The position numbers and the translations under genes were made by a program. This document shows positions 1 through 12,388 of a stretch of DNA of 64,000 nucleotides, in pieces. The notes under the pieces were generated by a model. The model ran no database searches. It was not told the origin of the DNA and saw only the letters and a list, made by a program, of their open reading frames with translations. Positions within the stretch are counted from its first letter, which is position 1. Every line of letters begins with the position of its first letter. The stretch is from Apostichopus japonicus (taxonomy: Eukaryota; Echinodermata; Holothuroidea; Aspidochirotida; Stichopodidae): assembly GCF_037975245.1 (NCBI RefSeq), contig NC_092575.1:9700001-9764000 (forward strand). The letters are read 5' to 3'.

Positions 1-145
1 GCTTATAAGCTTTGAACTTTCCAAAAAACATACATGCACCAAGCAGGTGCAGCGATCAACAACATTTTGGTTCATTAAAGTAACTTACCACAGGCATTGA
101 TCTCAATATGAAAAACAATTTGCTCTTGATTGATTTGTTTGGTAG

Positions 146-3100
146 GAATTGATGGACTCGTGGCAAGGAAGCTGAATCAGACATCCGCTTTTGGGGCATG
201 GGTAAGAATCCTATCAGTATGCAACGTTATGTCTCACCATGTGTAGCCAAATGTTCACCTAACCTGACTTACAACAAGTTTTTCTGATTTTTGTTTGTTT
301 TGTTATTCAGACAAGGTATGTGAGACATAATGGCAATAATAAAACAACTTGTAAATGACAGTCAGGTCTAGGATATAGGTGTTCAATGTCTTACATATGT
401 ACCTGCAGAGCAAACTTGTGTTAACTTGAATAGTTACAGTGTAATATTATGTTTATGAGGGTGAGCTAAATGCAAATTCTTGTAACATCAGTTCAGTCCT
501 TGACTATTGAAGTTGCAAATTTATCACAACATGGTATTAAAGGCGTCAACTATAGTATTTTATTGGAAGTGACATGACAAGATTAATTTTATATTTCTTA
601 ATCAAGATGTGGTATTTGCTTAGTGAAATTTGCTAAAAAATAGACAAGAATAACCTTACTGTATGTGTACAGTGCTTTTGTGGCTCAGGCAATTTGAAAT
701 GAAAAGTACAATTACTGTAAGGTATATGCAAACTTGAATACCTACATTTTATTTGCTAAGATACCTATAGTAAAATGAAACGTCTCTGAAAAAGGTGAAC
801 AATAGGCAGTTTTCACATACTGTACTACTGAATATGATGACAATTGATTGCTTTGACCATTTTAACCTTACAGTTAGATGTCATGGTGGATAATTTTGGA
901 AGGGGATTTTTATGGAGCAGATTGTACAAAGTAAGTACTTTGTAAATATCTCAGAGACTTGTTATGAATAGTGAATACAATACAAAACAACACATAACAA
1001 TACCACTCAGATTGGAAAGAATATCAGTATATTTGTATATTAAGATAATTGTGCAAAGCATGGCGCAGAAAACTCCACCAGGCCTCGAAATTTGGGTCAG
1101 TTACTGGCTAACTTCGCCAGTGGATTTCACCATATACTGTACCAGTAGAAAAAAACTGACATTAATATCCCTTTTGTATTTATTGTAGGAAAATGCAATT
1201 GGGAATTTGATTCTAGCCAATAGATGATTTTATGCATTGGCATTGGTTAGCAAGTGGCAAAAATTGTTAAATTCTAGGCCTGCTCTGTATTTAATTAGCA
1301 ATGCCAGGTATCATGACATCATGAATATCAGGGAATTCTTGCTGCAAGTAATTTCCCTTTAACACAGCACTGACAGTTCTAAATCATTTGTGTAAATAAG
1401 GGGTCCATTAAAGGATTCTCTGATGTGTAAACTCTTTTGAAAGGAAAACTGAAACAATTATTGCATCTTATTAGGGTTACCTAGAGGTTACTGCCCTGCA
1501 AAGTCTATGGAAGTACATTCAGGTTGCAGCAAAGCTATATGCAAATTTTTAAGGTAGCGACTTTGTTTAACTCAAGTGTTAGTGCATAATGAATGCCTAT
1601 CTTCTGCTTGAAGAGGGTCAAACAAGGCTGTTGATTCTGCAATGAGCATACATGGTAACAAATGGTTTGGCATGTGCTGGGGAAGCTTATTGTAGGCAAA
1701 TGGGGCATCTTCTATGTTAAATTATTTAAGTATAGAAGAAAATGTGAAATTGGAGAGATAAAGATGTTGTGACAAGACAATTTCCATAAGACCCTGGTAA
1801 CAGTAGGCCTATACGCCAAGGTAAAAATCAGGTATTGACACCAAAACTTCTGCAATTAAAGTAAATAGTAATAATAAACATATATTAAAGATGCATTGGG
1901 ATAAAACGATAAAGTGTAATACAGTGCAAATCTCAGAAAGTTGTATTGGTTCCAGGATTGGACCTGAGCTGGTCCATGAATTTCTTAAAAGATTACATCA
2001 ATTGGAACCACTGTAATGTAGATCAAAATTTCATTATTGAATGATAACAAATGTTGTGATGCTTCCACTGCAAGTAAGTTGCACTCCACCCTAGATCACA
2101 AGTTTAAGGAAATAGTGGCTGTAAAGCAACACAAATGTCAGAATGCTTTTCTGATTCCAGGGATGTGAGCTAACAAAATATAATGTGAACCTTTAAGGTA
2201 ATGGCTACAACTAGAGAAAAAGAAGTAAACATGCTATATAAAAATACAAATATTATGAAAATAAATGGTCAAAAAGTCAGAGGGTACATGACCCCCTCCC
2301 TAAAGACAAATTGTTGAGATTTAGCACAATCTAATCTATGTTACATGGATAGGTCCCACAATATTCACACAACTTGTATGTAAACATACTAAATATTGGA
2401 TTTACTAAGGATGTTATGGAAACTAGTGGGCACCTGTAGTGTGCTGGGCCCAATGGGAGTGGTGTAATGCCTCAAATGTTGAGTAACAATGAGTGCCAAT
2501 GTTTTAGTGATTAGTTCTTCAGCTCAAGATTTTGAGGAGTCCGTAGGTATGTCTGCTATTTTTTTTAAACTTTTTCTTCATAGTGGGGTTATGTTGTTGC
2601 TGCCCTAGAATGGAGTGTCTTTGTGTGTACACACAGTCTCGGTGCCGAGTGGAAGGCTAACTTTGTCCAAGCTCCTTATATTGCACAAAAAGTCATGGAG
2701 AAAAGTAAGTGATGCAGTATTCTACATGTCATATACTGCTTCAAGTTTTCATGCAAGCAATCTCAATATAAAAGAAACTTATTACCCATGGGCCATGAAT
2801 TGTAATCTGGGCTTTCAAAGCCCTGCAGTAGTACTAAGTTGGTAATGAAACCTCATAACTGCAAATTTGTTTGAAATCCAGTATAATAATACTTGTAGTT
2901 CTGTGATGACAGCTTTACATGGCAGGACATCTGATCCTTCCATCAGAGAATTTGTCAAATACCAATTTCAAGTTCACCTCTCATCTTACCGTAATATGGT
3001 AAAATATCCTGTCATGTTATTTTAAAAGATTGTATTATATCTCATTGTAAATTTACTTGAAATTTGTCCATGCATTTAATTTCACAGATTTTAAGACCCC

Positions 3101-5162
3101 ATTAGGAACATTTACCATCTTAGGGCTTCATGGCTTACCAATCTGGCTGTATGCTCATTATACCAAAGTTCTCGGTCAGTCTTTGAGAATTCATCGAAGT
3201 ATTCAATATGCTGGAATAGCCTTTCTGAGTGCAGGGAGAGCAGTGTGCCTAACTGTAGAGGTAAGGCAAGTTATCTATGTAAGAAGAGCATTGTTTCAAC
3301 ATTCTCAGCTGGTAATGGCACCCTCCCAGACCTTATTGTTAGCTACTGCACCTGAATTGCTGCAATAGATTTGAATATTAACAATTAAATGTAGACAACA
3401 TTGTATTCTCTTCGTTTGTAATGTTTGGGAATTGAATCTTGAATCAGTCTGGTTTGTTTTCTTGTTTCTTTTGTTGTGGGTGCAAACTTGTAAAATAATC
3501 CTGAAAATGTCATAGAATAAACTTGAGTGATCCTATTAAGTATCTTCTGACATCTTCTATGTCTCTTGCTCTCCACACCCCTCCCTTTCTTGGTCTTTCT
3601 CGCATGCACTCTCTCCAAGACATTTATTCTTGTGGCAGACACAGTGAGGCTTACATGAAAAAGAAATTATTAGCTCCAGTTGTGTTTATTTGAATGCTAA
3701 CCATATTTACCACCAAACGCCCTTCATTCCTCGGCCTGGAAGTATAGATAGTAGTAGGGTGGTCTGTGATGGCAGTCTGGTAGATGTTTCCCAAAAGCTT
3801 TTTTTTTTCTCTTATAATAATGTCGCTAATTTGTCTGTGATATGTGGTGGAATGTTTGCTTAGTAGTCAACCTCCTTCATTTACAATTTCATCAACTTCT
3901 TTGAAGAAAAATATTTTCACAGTGGACTAAGGATTTTGACATAAAGATGCAGAAAATTTCCATCAATTTCTAAAGGTAAAGGAGCTTCAAGCTGTTAGAA
4001 TATCTCAATATTTACTTCGCTCCTCACTTGCCTGTCTCCTCACAGCCTTAGCACCTCGTTCTACCGTGCCTATAAAGTCCTGGTAAAATAATAACACTGT
4101 GCGCCCTCTATGACCGGACCCCCCCCCCGGTCACTCTCTACTCATTCTACCATTAAAAGTGTCTTCACGTGAGTTTCTTGTGGAAAATGTCCCTTGGATT
4201 TCGTCTTGGTTTTCTTTAGCAATCGTTAGGAGTTTCTTTCCTCGGATTCTTAGGAGTATTGCAGTCCTTTCCAGCCCGATAAGTATCCTTTTTGTTGAAA
4301 GGGAGGGTTTTGGGGACTGTTTTTCTTAGTGCGTTTCCGCCCTTAGGTTTTTTTGCAGGAGTAGCAGTTCCGCGAACTGCCTAGGTTTCCCGCCATTTTC
4401 TTTCCTCACGCTATAGGCGTGTTGTTGTATTTTCATGTTCATAGCATGTCTACATTGTATTTCTATTTGCTATTTCTTCTTCTATATTTCGCTCTCTCAT
4501 GTTCTTTTTCAGCTTTGTGTTGATTTTTGTAAGTTTTGGGAACCAGTAAGTTTTGGAATAACAGTTGGCTACAGTTTAAAGTATCGGACTGCAGTATTCT
4601 ATTTATCAGGAAAATAATCAAATGAAGAATAGCTAGATCAGTCCAAAACATCATTTGACACTTTGAATTCTGTGGTCAAGAAGTTTTTTATTATTTGCAA
4701 TCTGTCGCTTTCCCAACGTTCCAGCTCCTGCCTGTTGATTATTCATTTAGTGTTTACTCCAGTTCCATGCACAAATTTCTATGTAAGCCTCTTTAATCAA
4801 CTTGTTCCATGTTGACGGGACTTTTGTTAACAATAACATTTTTTGATTAGTTCCTACCTTGTCTGAGCACTGATGTCCGGTTTTTGTTGTTGTTTAATTC
4901 AATCTGTAAAGTGCTTTTGTTCAGTAGTTTGGTAGTGACATTTTTTTTCATTATTTTTATTGAGAAATGGTCCTATTATATTAACAGTTTCTGAGCAGTT
5001 TAAAAGTACCTTTCATTTCTTAAACTTACACATGTAATGGAAGTTATTCATTGATGTTTGTTACATATTTCTTTCCAGCTTTACTGTCTCTGGGCTCACA
5101 TTCGATATTTGGTAAGAGACCCTGAAAAGAAATCAACTTTGCAGTTGTCAGGCAAGAAGTGA
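146..5162 (+). CDS. CDP-alcohol phosphatidyltransferase family membrane protein, 3' part (five exons)
   Basis: Seen: five exons joined by GT-AG introns in one consistent frame: 146-201, 874-930, 2584-2704, 3088-3260 and 5079-5162, ending in TGA. They give about 162 residues. The first two exons carry the class I CDP-alcohol phosphotransferase signature, D-G-x2-A-R-x8-G-x3-D-x3-D: IDGLVAR, then G in FGAW, then LDVMVD across the splice junction. The first Asp of the full motif must lie in an exon upstream of the window. The rest is hydrophobic, with about three likely membrane spans (around WGYVVAALEW, GTFTILGLHGLPIW and SIQYAGIAFLSAG), then a basic tail ending in LSGKK. Known: this family transfers a phospho-alcohol from or to a CDP-linked lipid in internal membranes, using the Asp residues to bind metal. 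Inferred: an enzyme of phospholipid synthesis. The substrate cannot be read from the sequence, and I do not recognise the subfamily. Introns 202-873, 931-2583, 2705-3087 and 3261-5078 hold nothing recognisable. Confidence 0.8.
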
Positions 5163-5213
5163 ATTGATTATACTTACAGAGTGATGCTTAGCTAACTGAA
5201 CTGTATTGTGAGC

Positions 5214-5297
5214 AGGGGCGTAGCCAGTATGTAGCACTGTAGGCCCGGGCCTACAGGGCGTAGCCAGTATGTAGCACTGTAGGCCCGGGCCTACAAT
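5214..5297 (+). mobile_element. hAT-like left terminus, internally duplicated
   Basis: Starts CAGGGGCGTAGCCAG, a terminal inverted repeat type seen throughout the window. The next about 40 bases, including the palindrome GTAGGCCCGGGCCTAC, are immediately repeated in tandem. It lies about 250 bp upstream of the hAT transposase remnant at 5550 and is probably the left end of the same old element. No matching right end was found. Confidence 0.5.
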
Positions 5298-5549
5298 TTT
5301 TTTGGCCAAGTTATTATTTTTTTTTAAAAACCATAATTCAAATCCATAAGCTTGCTGGACGAGTTTAAGAGTCTAGACAGGAAAAACTATTGAAATTAAC
5401 GTAGCAAGAATATGGCTAAATTAGGTGACCTATTCTTCTGTCATCTAGACTGTCATTTCTATCGCATGCTGTTTCATTCAACACTCTACCCGCCGAAAAA
5501 GACTACGATCCGATCTTGTCAGTTTTTTAACATCTAGTTAAGACTAACC

Positions 5550-6250
5550 ATGATTAACCATGCGATAGCTTCAGCAACTGCTGAGAGGTCTGTCAGCACA
5601 ATGCGCAGAATAAAAAAGTACACACATTCTACAATGAATGAAGAGAGGCTCAGCGGTTTGGCACTCATGCAAATCCACCAGTTGCGTAGCCAGGGAGGGG
5701 GGGGGCATGGGGGCGACAGCCCCCATGAAAGCTTGTCGCCCCCATTCGCCCCCCACTGGGATTTTGGGTGTCGAAAAAAATTACATGTGCGAAAAATATA
5801 TCATTGGTCTGAATGGTCTCGAATCTCCAAGATGACCACTCATGAACGACCCTTCGACCGCAGTCGTACATGCAGTCGCGGCGAATTGCTTCATTAGCCT
5901 ATAGTATGTACGAGGACATTTTGTGGCATCGAATCAATTACATCCCCCCCCCACGTTTCAAATCGGATTGACGCCTCTGTTTACAAGGCTTGGGAAGTGT
6001 CATTTCCGACGATCTAGGTGGCCTTTTAGCTAAACATTTTAGGTACGCTGCGCGCCAACCCATGGTGGGGCTTCGCTTAGATAGTAACAGAAAATGGTCA
6101 AGCCCCCAGCGCCACCCCCCCAGTGCCCCCCCCACTGAAAAAAATCCTGGCTACGCCACTGACATCCACTTTGCAATTGACGTTGATGCTGTGCTGAAGA
6201 AATTTGCATCAGATGGCAATGGTCGGATAGCACTCGCCTTCTCTTATTAG
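5550..6250 (+). pseudogene. hAT transposase C-terminal (dimerisation) remnant, split by another hAT element
   Basis: Seen: 5550-5678 translates with the motif ATAERSVSTMRRIK and then RLSGLALMQIH. This matches the hAT-family C-terminal dimerisation region, which typically reads ERxFSxLRRIK followed by RLxxLxLL. The reading is then broken by a 483-bp insertion (5679-6161) and continues at 6162-6250 with FAIDVDAVLKKFAS, ending in TAG. If the insertion and one target duplication are ignored, the two halves are in frame and end like ZMYM/TTF-type hAT proteins. Upstream (5300-5549) the frame is not open, so only the tail of the transposase survives. It is a fossil, not a working gene. Confidence 0.7.
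5679..6161 (+). mobile_element. Non-autonomous hAT element, 483 bp, with 8-bp target duplication
   Basis: Terminal inverted repeats CAGTTGCGTAGCCAGG (left) and the complement of CAGTGGCGTAGCCAGG (right), 15 of 16 matching. The flanks 5671-5678 AAATCCAC and 6162-6169 ACATCCAC match at 7 of 8 bases, as expected of a hAT 8-bp target duplication. It contains a G-run near the left end and a copy of the dispersed core module (about 5996-6092). It is a deletion relative of the 3.77-kb element at 58310-62079, sharing both outer flanks with it. It encodes no transposase. Confidence 0.85.
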
Positions 6251-6522
6251 GCTAACCTAAACATTTACTAGTTACAGTTGTATCAAAGACAATTAATGGC
6301 TATAATTGTATCAAAGACATTTCTGGCCTATCTTTGTATCTACAATTATCAGAAGTTGAAAAGTAAGACTACTCTGTACATGTACCTTGCTAATTTTAAA
6401 TACATTATGTAGTATTGCATTATGTACTATTTTAACTTGTTTGTTTTGGGGTTTAAAAGTGATATTGAATGAGGTGTCTCAAGTTAGCATGAGGCCAGGG
6501 AACCAGAATGAACACTTAGGAA

Positions 6523-6630
6523 GGGCCGTTTCCGGCCATCTTTTTTTCTTGTACGCTCCGCGCCAACCGATGGTGGCGCGCCGCTCAGATAGTGGTGCCT
6601 ACAACTATGAAAATCTTGGATGCGCCCCTG
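6523..6630 (+). mobile_element. Right end of a hAT-like element
   Basis: Contains the dispersed core module (GTACGCTCCGCGCCAACC and following) and ends ...TTGGATGCGCCCCTG, the complement of CAGGGGCGCATCCAA. This resembles the right end at 12521. No left end or target duplication was identified. Confidence 0.5.
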
Positions 6631-8439
6631 GTGTATGACACAGTTTTCGATAACTAAAATGTTCCAAGATCTTACAATATGTATGCTATTTATGCAGATA
6701 GGAGCAAGCAAACATTTTCCATAACCAAGTGCTTTATTAGCCATGTGTATCGCTTTTGGTTAAAGCTGTAGTTGAGTAGCTCCCTCAATGGCATAGACAC
6801 AGAGGAATAGGTCCACAAAGGGCACAACTCAATAGTGAGTCCAGATAGGGGCACAACCATTTTTTTTGTAATCTGGGGACTAAGATGTTGAGTCATCCAG
6901 GGGAAGGGTGTCCCCTCACCTTTGAGAAATTTGGTAACATGGAGGGTCCTGAGATGCAAAATGGTGCTTTATTTTACAACTTTTGAAACAATGTTGAAGA
7001 ATTTTTTGACTGTCTAGTTTTTACTGAACATGCATTCTGTATATTTATAAAATGTACACTTAAACTAGGATCTTTTGCAATATTCTGTCTGCCAGTATGG
7101 GGAGGGCTATGTTTTAATAATCCCCCCCCCTCAAGAAGTATACATGGTTGCATATGTAGCCTCCAAAATTTCTACATGAATTTTGAAGCCTACAATTGTC
7201 CCTGGGATCACAAAAGTTTTGGTGTGTCACAGGATATCTTGAGACGTTGGAGAGCTTACTTAGAGTTTATGGAGCTGCTGATATCCTAGTTCTCATGCAT
7301 TCTGAACATCAATTCTCAGAGGCGGATTCTGAGAGGTGGGGGCTGCGAGGGCTTGAATGTTACTTTTGGTTGTTCTCACCTACTTTGCACAAATGTCATT
7401 CCTTTAACATGATTAAAGCATGTAAATAGATAATATGCGTGATATAGCAGAATATATTTATAATTCAATGTAAAATATTGTAAATCTTGTAAAGTTGCTA
7501 CACAACTCAAACAAGATTAATGGTGAAAGCTATAAGATATGTTGTAAATACATGTAAATGATTTGTAGAAGGTTCCAAATTTTTCAATGTGCCATGGGGT
7601 TTCTCATGATTATTCTAAAATTATTAGTAAAGATCATGCTTATGTACCCGAGCTTGCATAGCTACATGGCTAGAGCTTAGCGAAGTAACATTGAAACTGA
7701 AGATTTCTGTCATTACATAATATGTTCTCATACCATTAGTCTTAGAAAAATATACTGTAACTGCTTTTGATGAAGTGCTTATTGCTTAAGTTCTGTTGAG
7801 TAGGATAAAGAGTATGCTACCGATAGAGAATCAGAACTGACATACTTATATTGTTTCACGGTTTTGGTAAGGAACTAATTTTCATTAATTTATTCAGCTT
7901 TGTGCTATGTTAACTTTGTAAGTATTCAAGGTTTCGCTAACCTCCCAAAAACAAACAATTTTGACAAATTAATGTTACTTTTCAAAACTCTGATTAGTTT
8001 AGTCTTGTTTAACATACAGAGTATTATAATATAATTTTGTTGAAAATTGTGTATATTGATTATTGATGACGCAAATTCAGCTCAATGATTACTGTTAAGA
8101 AACATTGCAATATAGATTGTTTCACAAGAAATAACAATATGAAAGAGTAACCACCTCTGTGTCATTTCTCTTAAAAAGTAGCCTGTAGTGATCCAATGTG
8201 TAAAGTTCTTGAAATGTTCCTGTTGTAATCATTTTGTTTACTGTTCCCGAATAATCTATGGGATCAGTGGATCAGTTTTCAACAGACTAGTGGCACAGCA
8301 GGAGACTGTGTGGATAAGTATTTAACAGCATCTCATTGGCTTCCCCATATACCTGGTCGGCTAAACATATATGTGGTAAACTTCTGTAGTTCTTTAAACT
8401 GCAATGGGACTGGGCTCATTTTGGAGGCCATTATTCAGT
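6631..8439. other. No recognisable gene or repeat
   Basis: AT-rich sequence with short, unsupported open frames only and a C-run near 7124. I see no exon with convincing splice sites and no known repeat. Confidence 0.5.
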
Positions 8440-8534
8440 GACACCTTTGGTGGGCAGCACCTGCAAGACATAATTATCACAGGCCTAACCGTCATTACTT
8501 TATGTGGCCCACGGGCCGTATTTGCCCACCCCTG
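8440..8534 (+). mobile_element. Right end of a Charlie-like hAT element
   Basis: Ends CGGGCCGTATTTGCCCACCCCTG, whose complement starts CAGGGGTGGGCAAATACGG, the classic terminus of Charlie/ZBED-type hAT elements. No left end was located, so this is a fragment. Confidence 0.5.
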
Positions 8535-9460
8535 GCCTGTAGGAACGATGTCCCAAAAAGTCCCCGGACATATAGGCGAAGGAAGCTATCCGCCGCGACT
8601 GAGTTTCTCGACTTGCCGTCCCATTTCCTCATACGCCATTATTAATAATTAAAATAACTAACTAATAAGGCACAGCCCAGATCCGAGTTCGTATCGTGGG
8701 CTTAGCGCAAATTTGGCCAAAAGTCATCATACGCCAGCATGTTGAACCACCAATGACTTTTAATACCACCTGTGACACACTTCCAACCGGATTGTCTCAG
8801 TTTAAATGTTTTGCTAGGTCTACGAGAATACATTTCTATGAAATTTGAAGCAAGGATGGCAAGACAAACCACTTTAATTACGTTTTCAGGACCTCACACA
8901 TGCGCATGTATTGTCAGACTTAGAATAGGTCCCATGTGAGTGGTGGCTTAAGTGATAAAGGCATCCAAATAAATCAGTGGTTGTTCGTTGGAGTACTCAC
9001 GCAAGTTACCTCGGTTGCTAGGTGGATCTGTATCTGGTAATCGGGTGAATTATGGTCGGAGCGTACTATGTAACCACCGTGTACCCATGTAGGAACGTAG
9101 CTTAGCCCTGATGATTGAGAGGGGGGGGGGGCGTGTAGTGGCTGAAAATCCAACTGGATGGGTTTTGAAGCCAGAAAATTCCGACTGCTGCTTTGTACCC
9201 CACCCCCCACCCTTGCGCTACTCGTCTACTCAAATCAAATTGGGCTATGACGGTAGTTCTATTAGGCATTTTTTGATTGAAGTATTCAAAATCATACAAA
9301 GTTTTGTACGGTGAAGTATAAGAATCGCGAGATACAATTTCTCAAAGTGTCAAGGAAAATGTGGTGAATATGACAGATTCAAAGTAAATTTTGACCGAAA
9401 TTTTTCAATTTTTAGGTCATGCACAATCAAAGGAATAAATGAATAGGCCTATATAAACTA

Positions 9461-9495
9461 GAGTGCAACAGTCGGAAATTCCGACTGTCGCACTC
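9461..9495. repeat. Perfect-core DNA hairpin
   Basis: GAGTGCAACAGTCGGAA is followed at once by its near-complement TTCCGACTGTCGCACTC, giving a 17-bp stem with almost no loop. A related partial copy (AAATTCCGACTGCTGC) lies at about 9176. It sits just 5' of the CCAGATCTGG-word element. Confidence 0.6.
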
Positions 9496-9511
9496 CAATT
9501 TTCCAACTATC

Positions 9512-9729
9512 CCCTTACCGAAATGCCAGATCTGGCTTTATATCTGGTTTAATCTGGCCAGATCAAGTTTTATCAGGCCATATAAAGCCAGATATAACTG
9601 GATATAGAGTCAATCCAGATATGCAGATAAAGTTTTATTTAGATCTAAGATCTGGCCCAGATTGAAATTCCAGATCTGGACCAGGTCTGGATTCTTATAT
9701 CTGGCCCAGATCTGGGATTTCGGTAAGGG
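9512..9729. mobile_element. Small inverted-repeat element made of CCAGATCTGG words
   Basis: Begins CCCTTACCGAAATGCCAGATCTGG, and its far end is the complement with one change (24-bp terminal inverted repeats). The interior of about 170 bp is mostly variants of the words CCAGATCTGG, ATATCTGG and AAGTTTTAT. It has no coding capacity, and the target duplication is unclear. It is the smallest of five elements here with the same architecture. Confidence 0.6.
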
Positions 9730-9841
9730 TCGTCAGTTTTACTAAGTTTGGGGGTGAGACACCTAACTCCTCAGGCTTCAACTGGGCTAGACGTTCGCGG
9801 TGAATATGACACACCATCACGTGGTTCAGCACAGTTGAGTC

Positions 9842-10126
9842 ATGGTGCTCCGTAGCCATGTTTTCAAACGCCTCAAAGCACTAAATTATCTCTCGGCTTC
9901 CGTCGAACTGGCGGAGGAGACGAGGAGCAACCGCAAGAGAGCTTCGACTTTACCAAACATAGCCCGTACCGCTGGATTCATCAACTTGAATATTTGTCTA
10001 TACCCTTCAACCGACGACGAATGGAACTGGCCTCGAAAGAAAGGCAGACTAAGCATTACGATTGTCGGAGAGCTCAGGGTACCAACTCACGAGATCTGGA
10101 TGGAATTCTCTGTTCAGCAACATTGA
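9842..10126 (+). CDS. Unrecognised 94-codon open frame
   Basis: ATG to TGA, 94 codons, with fairly balanced codon use. Residues 23-35 are charged (VELAEETRSNRKR). I recognise no domain, signal peptide or membrane segment, and there is no matching splice context to tie it to a larger gene. It could be a chance frame in repeat-derived DNA. Listed only as a possibility. Confidence 0.15.
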   Translation: MVLRSHVFKRLKALNYLSASVELAEETRSNRKRASTLPNIARTAGFINLNICLYPSTDDEWNWPRKKGRLSITIVGELRVPTHEIWMEFSVQQH

Positions 10127-10484
10127 GTGATATTCGATGATATGAATCCTGTCCTAACCAAATAGAGCCACATCATTACATTTTTTCCAAATGTGTGGGG
10201 GACATTTCATATTGTTTCCACCACCTATCGAAATGTGGGGGGGGGGCCGTGTCCCCCCCCCCCTGGATTGACGCCCATGCTAGATTGACAGAGTCTGTTC
10301 AAAGTATCTCATTTGAGAACCGGCCATAGGATTCATAAAAGGTTTTCCAGTTGGTTAGCATCATGAGAAATCTCTAGAGTAAGGCAAAATATGTCACCAA
10401 AACAGAACTAGCATTGTTCGATACAGGTGGCAAAAACCTACAGGGGAATGACAACCTTCCTTTATGGTTTTGGACATACAATAA

Positions 10485-10556
10485 GCGTCCATGGCCTAGT
10501 TAGTTAGGCTGTCCGCATATAAAACGGGAGACCCAGGTTCGAATCCTGGTGGAGGC
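10485..10556 (+). tRNA. tRNA-like sequence (pseudogene or SINE head)
   Basis: Canonical 72-base layout: acceptor stem GCGTCCA/TGGAGGC (6 of 7 pairs), D stem GCCT/AGGC, T stem CCAGG/CCTGG with loop TTCGAAT. The pol III B box GGTTCGAATCC (10536-10546) is perfect, and an A-box-like TGGCCTAGTTAG is present. The anticodon arm is broken: the stem does not pair well and the base 5' of the would-be TAT anticodon is A, not T. I infer a decayed tRNA or the head of a tRNA-derived SINE rather than a working gene. Confidence 0.5.
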
Positions 10557-11417
10557 TGGAAGTTTTTGTACTGTTCTGGATTTCCAACTCATTACAATTT
10601 CAAATATATACATATATATATATTCTTTTTTGATGTAGGATGTTTTCTGGAAAAATCAAATTCTCAGAAATGCGCTAGACATCTGTCCTTCGATGCAACA
10701 CTGCCATCCAGAGATAAAAAGTTATACCCTCCGACCTGATTGCTTTTTGTTACCCCAAACCTAGTACCGCAACTCGTACAATGAATCTAAAAATAATTCC
10801 GCATGCGATTGGAGAATTGAGCACATCTCCTGTGACTTGTGAGTATCATGTAGTGGATCCAAGGGCGTATCATGGGCGGGGGTGGGCCCACAAACCCATC
10901 ACTTCTTGAGATTGTTACATCTGCATGAAAATGCGCGCCCCCTAGCCCCCCCCCCCCCCCCTCTAATCGCTTCCCGATGAGTTACGGAACTTAATTCATG
11001 ACCTTCGCCCGTGGTACCAAGCTTGACCTTGACAAAATCCGGAAACATACCACTTCATCGGTAACAAGTGATCGGGTTGTGTATAAGTGATGTCTAAGGG
11101 TCGTTCACTGAACCACATGGAATGTGACCACTCCCGATTTTGCAATTTCCCAAGATCAGGGATCTAGGGATGAAAATCCCAAGATCTTCCCTGAACTAAA
11201 GGCAGATAAAGAATCGAAGCCTTCAATGTGTAATGAACTTGAAACTGTGCGTCTTTCGAAATGAAAATAATGTGGGGCCTTGCACAATAAACAGATCAAA
11301 TTTATCTATTTCAGACTCATCTCAATTATTCGAATTTGTAAAGCAAACAGCAGATATCATATCAGTGAGCACGACAATGGCGTTCCACGATGAAGAGCCA
11401 GCTCCAAACTGTCTATG
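10557..11417. other. No recognisable gene; possible hAT-like end and C-run
   Basis: Holds CAAGGGCGTATCATGGGCGG near 10859, which resembles a hAT-type terminus but has no partner, and a long C-run near 10938. The open frame at 11233-11424 has no recognisable product. Confidence 0.4.
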
Positions 11418-11425
11418 TGTGTAGT

Positions 11426-11858
11426 CATAGGCGTAGGAGCCCAATTTGATGGGGGGGGGGGGGGGGCTGTAACGAATTGCCCGAAAAATATAACCTAAAT
11501 TTTTCGCGCTTTCAACATGTTAATGTCAATATCATATAAGCAAGCATCGGTTATTACATTGCATGCCATTATGTACCGTACGGTCCGTGGAAATTGCGCA
11601 GTATACCGCGGGATGCTAATGTAAACAACGGAATGTCTTATGTAGATGGAGAAAAAGCATTATTATAGGTCCAATTATGTCAAATTCTCTTTTACGTTAG
11701 TAATGGCGAATTAGTCGGCCAAGCTTAGAACTTTATTTTAATTATCAAGGAGATATTTTTTAAACTATTCATTTCCTTTAGCTACATCATTGCAATTTAT
11801 TTTTCTTCCAGTATGAGCCCCCTCCCCCACCCCCCCCCCCTCGCCTCCTACGCCTTTG
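11426..11858. mobile_element. Non-autonomous hAT element, 433 bp, perfect 8-bp target duplication
   Basis: Left terminus CATAGGCGTAGGAG and right terminus complement CAAAGGCGTAGGAG (12 of 14). It is flanked by identical TGTGTAGT at 11418-11425 and 11859-11866. G-runs lie just inside the left end and C-runs just inside the right end, so the element could form a G-rich/C-rich stem. The interior is AT-rich with no coding sequence. Confidence 0.85.
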
Positions 11859-12388
11859 TGTGTAGTGTTCGGTTTCGGAAATATCTGGTATTTTTTTCAT
11901 TTCCTTCAACCAAGTTTTATAATATAACCGTTATAAGAGGGTTTAATATTTGTACACCAATAAATTAACTGTGTCTGAATTTTCGAAAATTTCCTTACCA
12001 ACATTAATTCTTCATCATACTTCCCTCTACTCGTGTAAGTTTGACCGGTCTGTTAGGAGTTGAAGGAGGTTTTTCTATATTGGATGTCCATAGACATTTG
12101 TAACATGATGGGTATGTTTTGAGGTGAGTTTATTCACGAGAAATGTGAATTTTCAAATTCTGAACAAATAATGGGCTTAAAACATTCAAAGGTGGGGCTG
12201 TCGGGTATTGTGGGCCGCGACGTAGAATCACCTACAAAAGCAATGATCCACAGGAGATGCGATGAGGTCGAACATGATGTGTGACTGGTGAAAATCTTCA
12301 AAAACGTTATGGATGGAAAAACAACTATTGGAAAATACTTGGTTCTCAGGCAAAACTGTACATCTGGTTGGTCATTTTCAAGCCCAAG

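Noticed and set aside
3385-3642. 85-codon minus-strand frame with a basic composition
   Set aside because: Lies in an intron of the phosphatidyltransferase gene on the opposite strand, with no domain or splice support.
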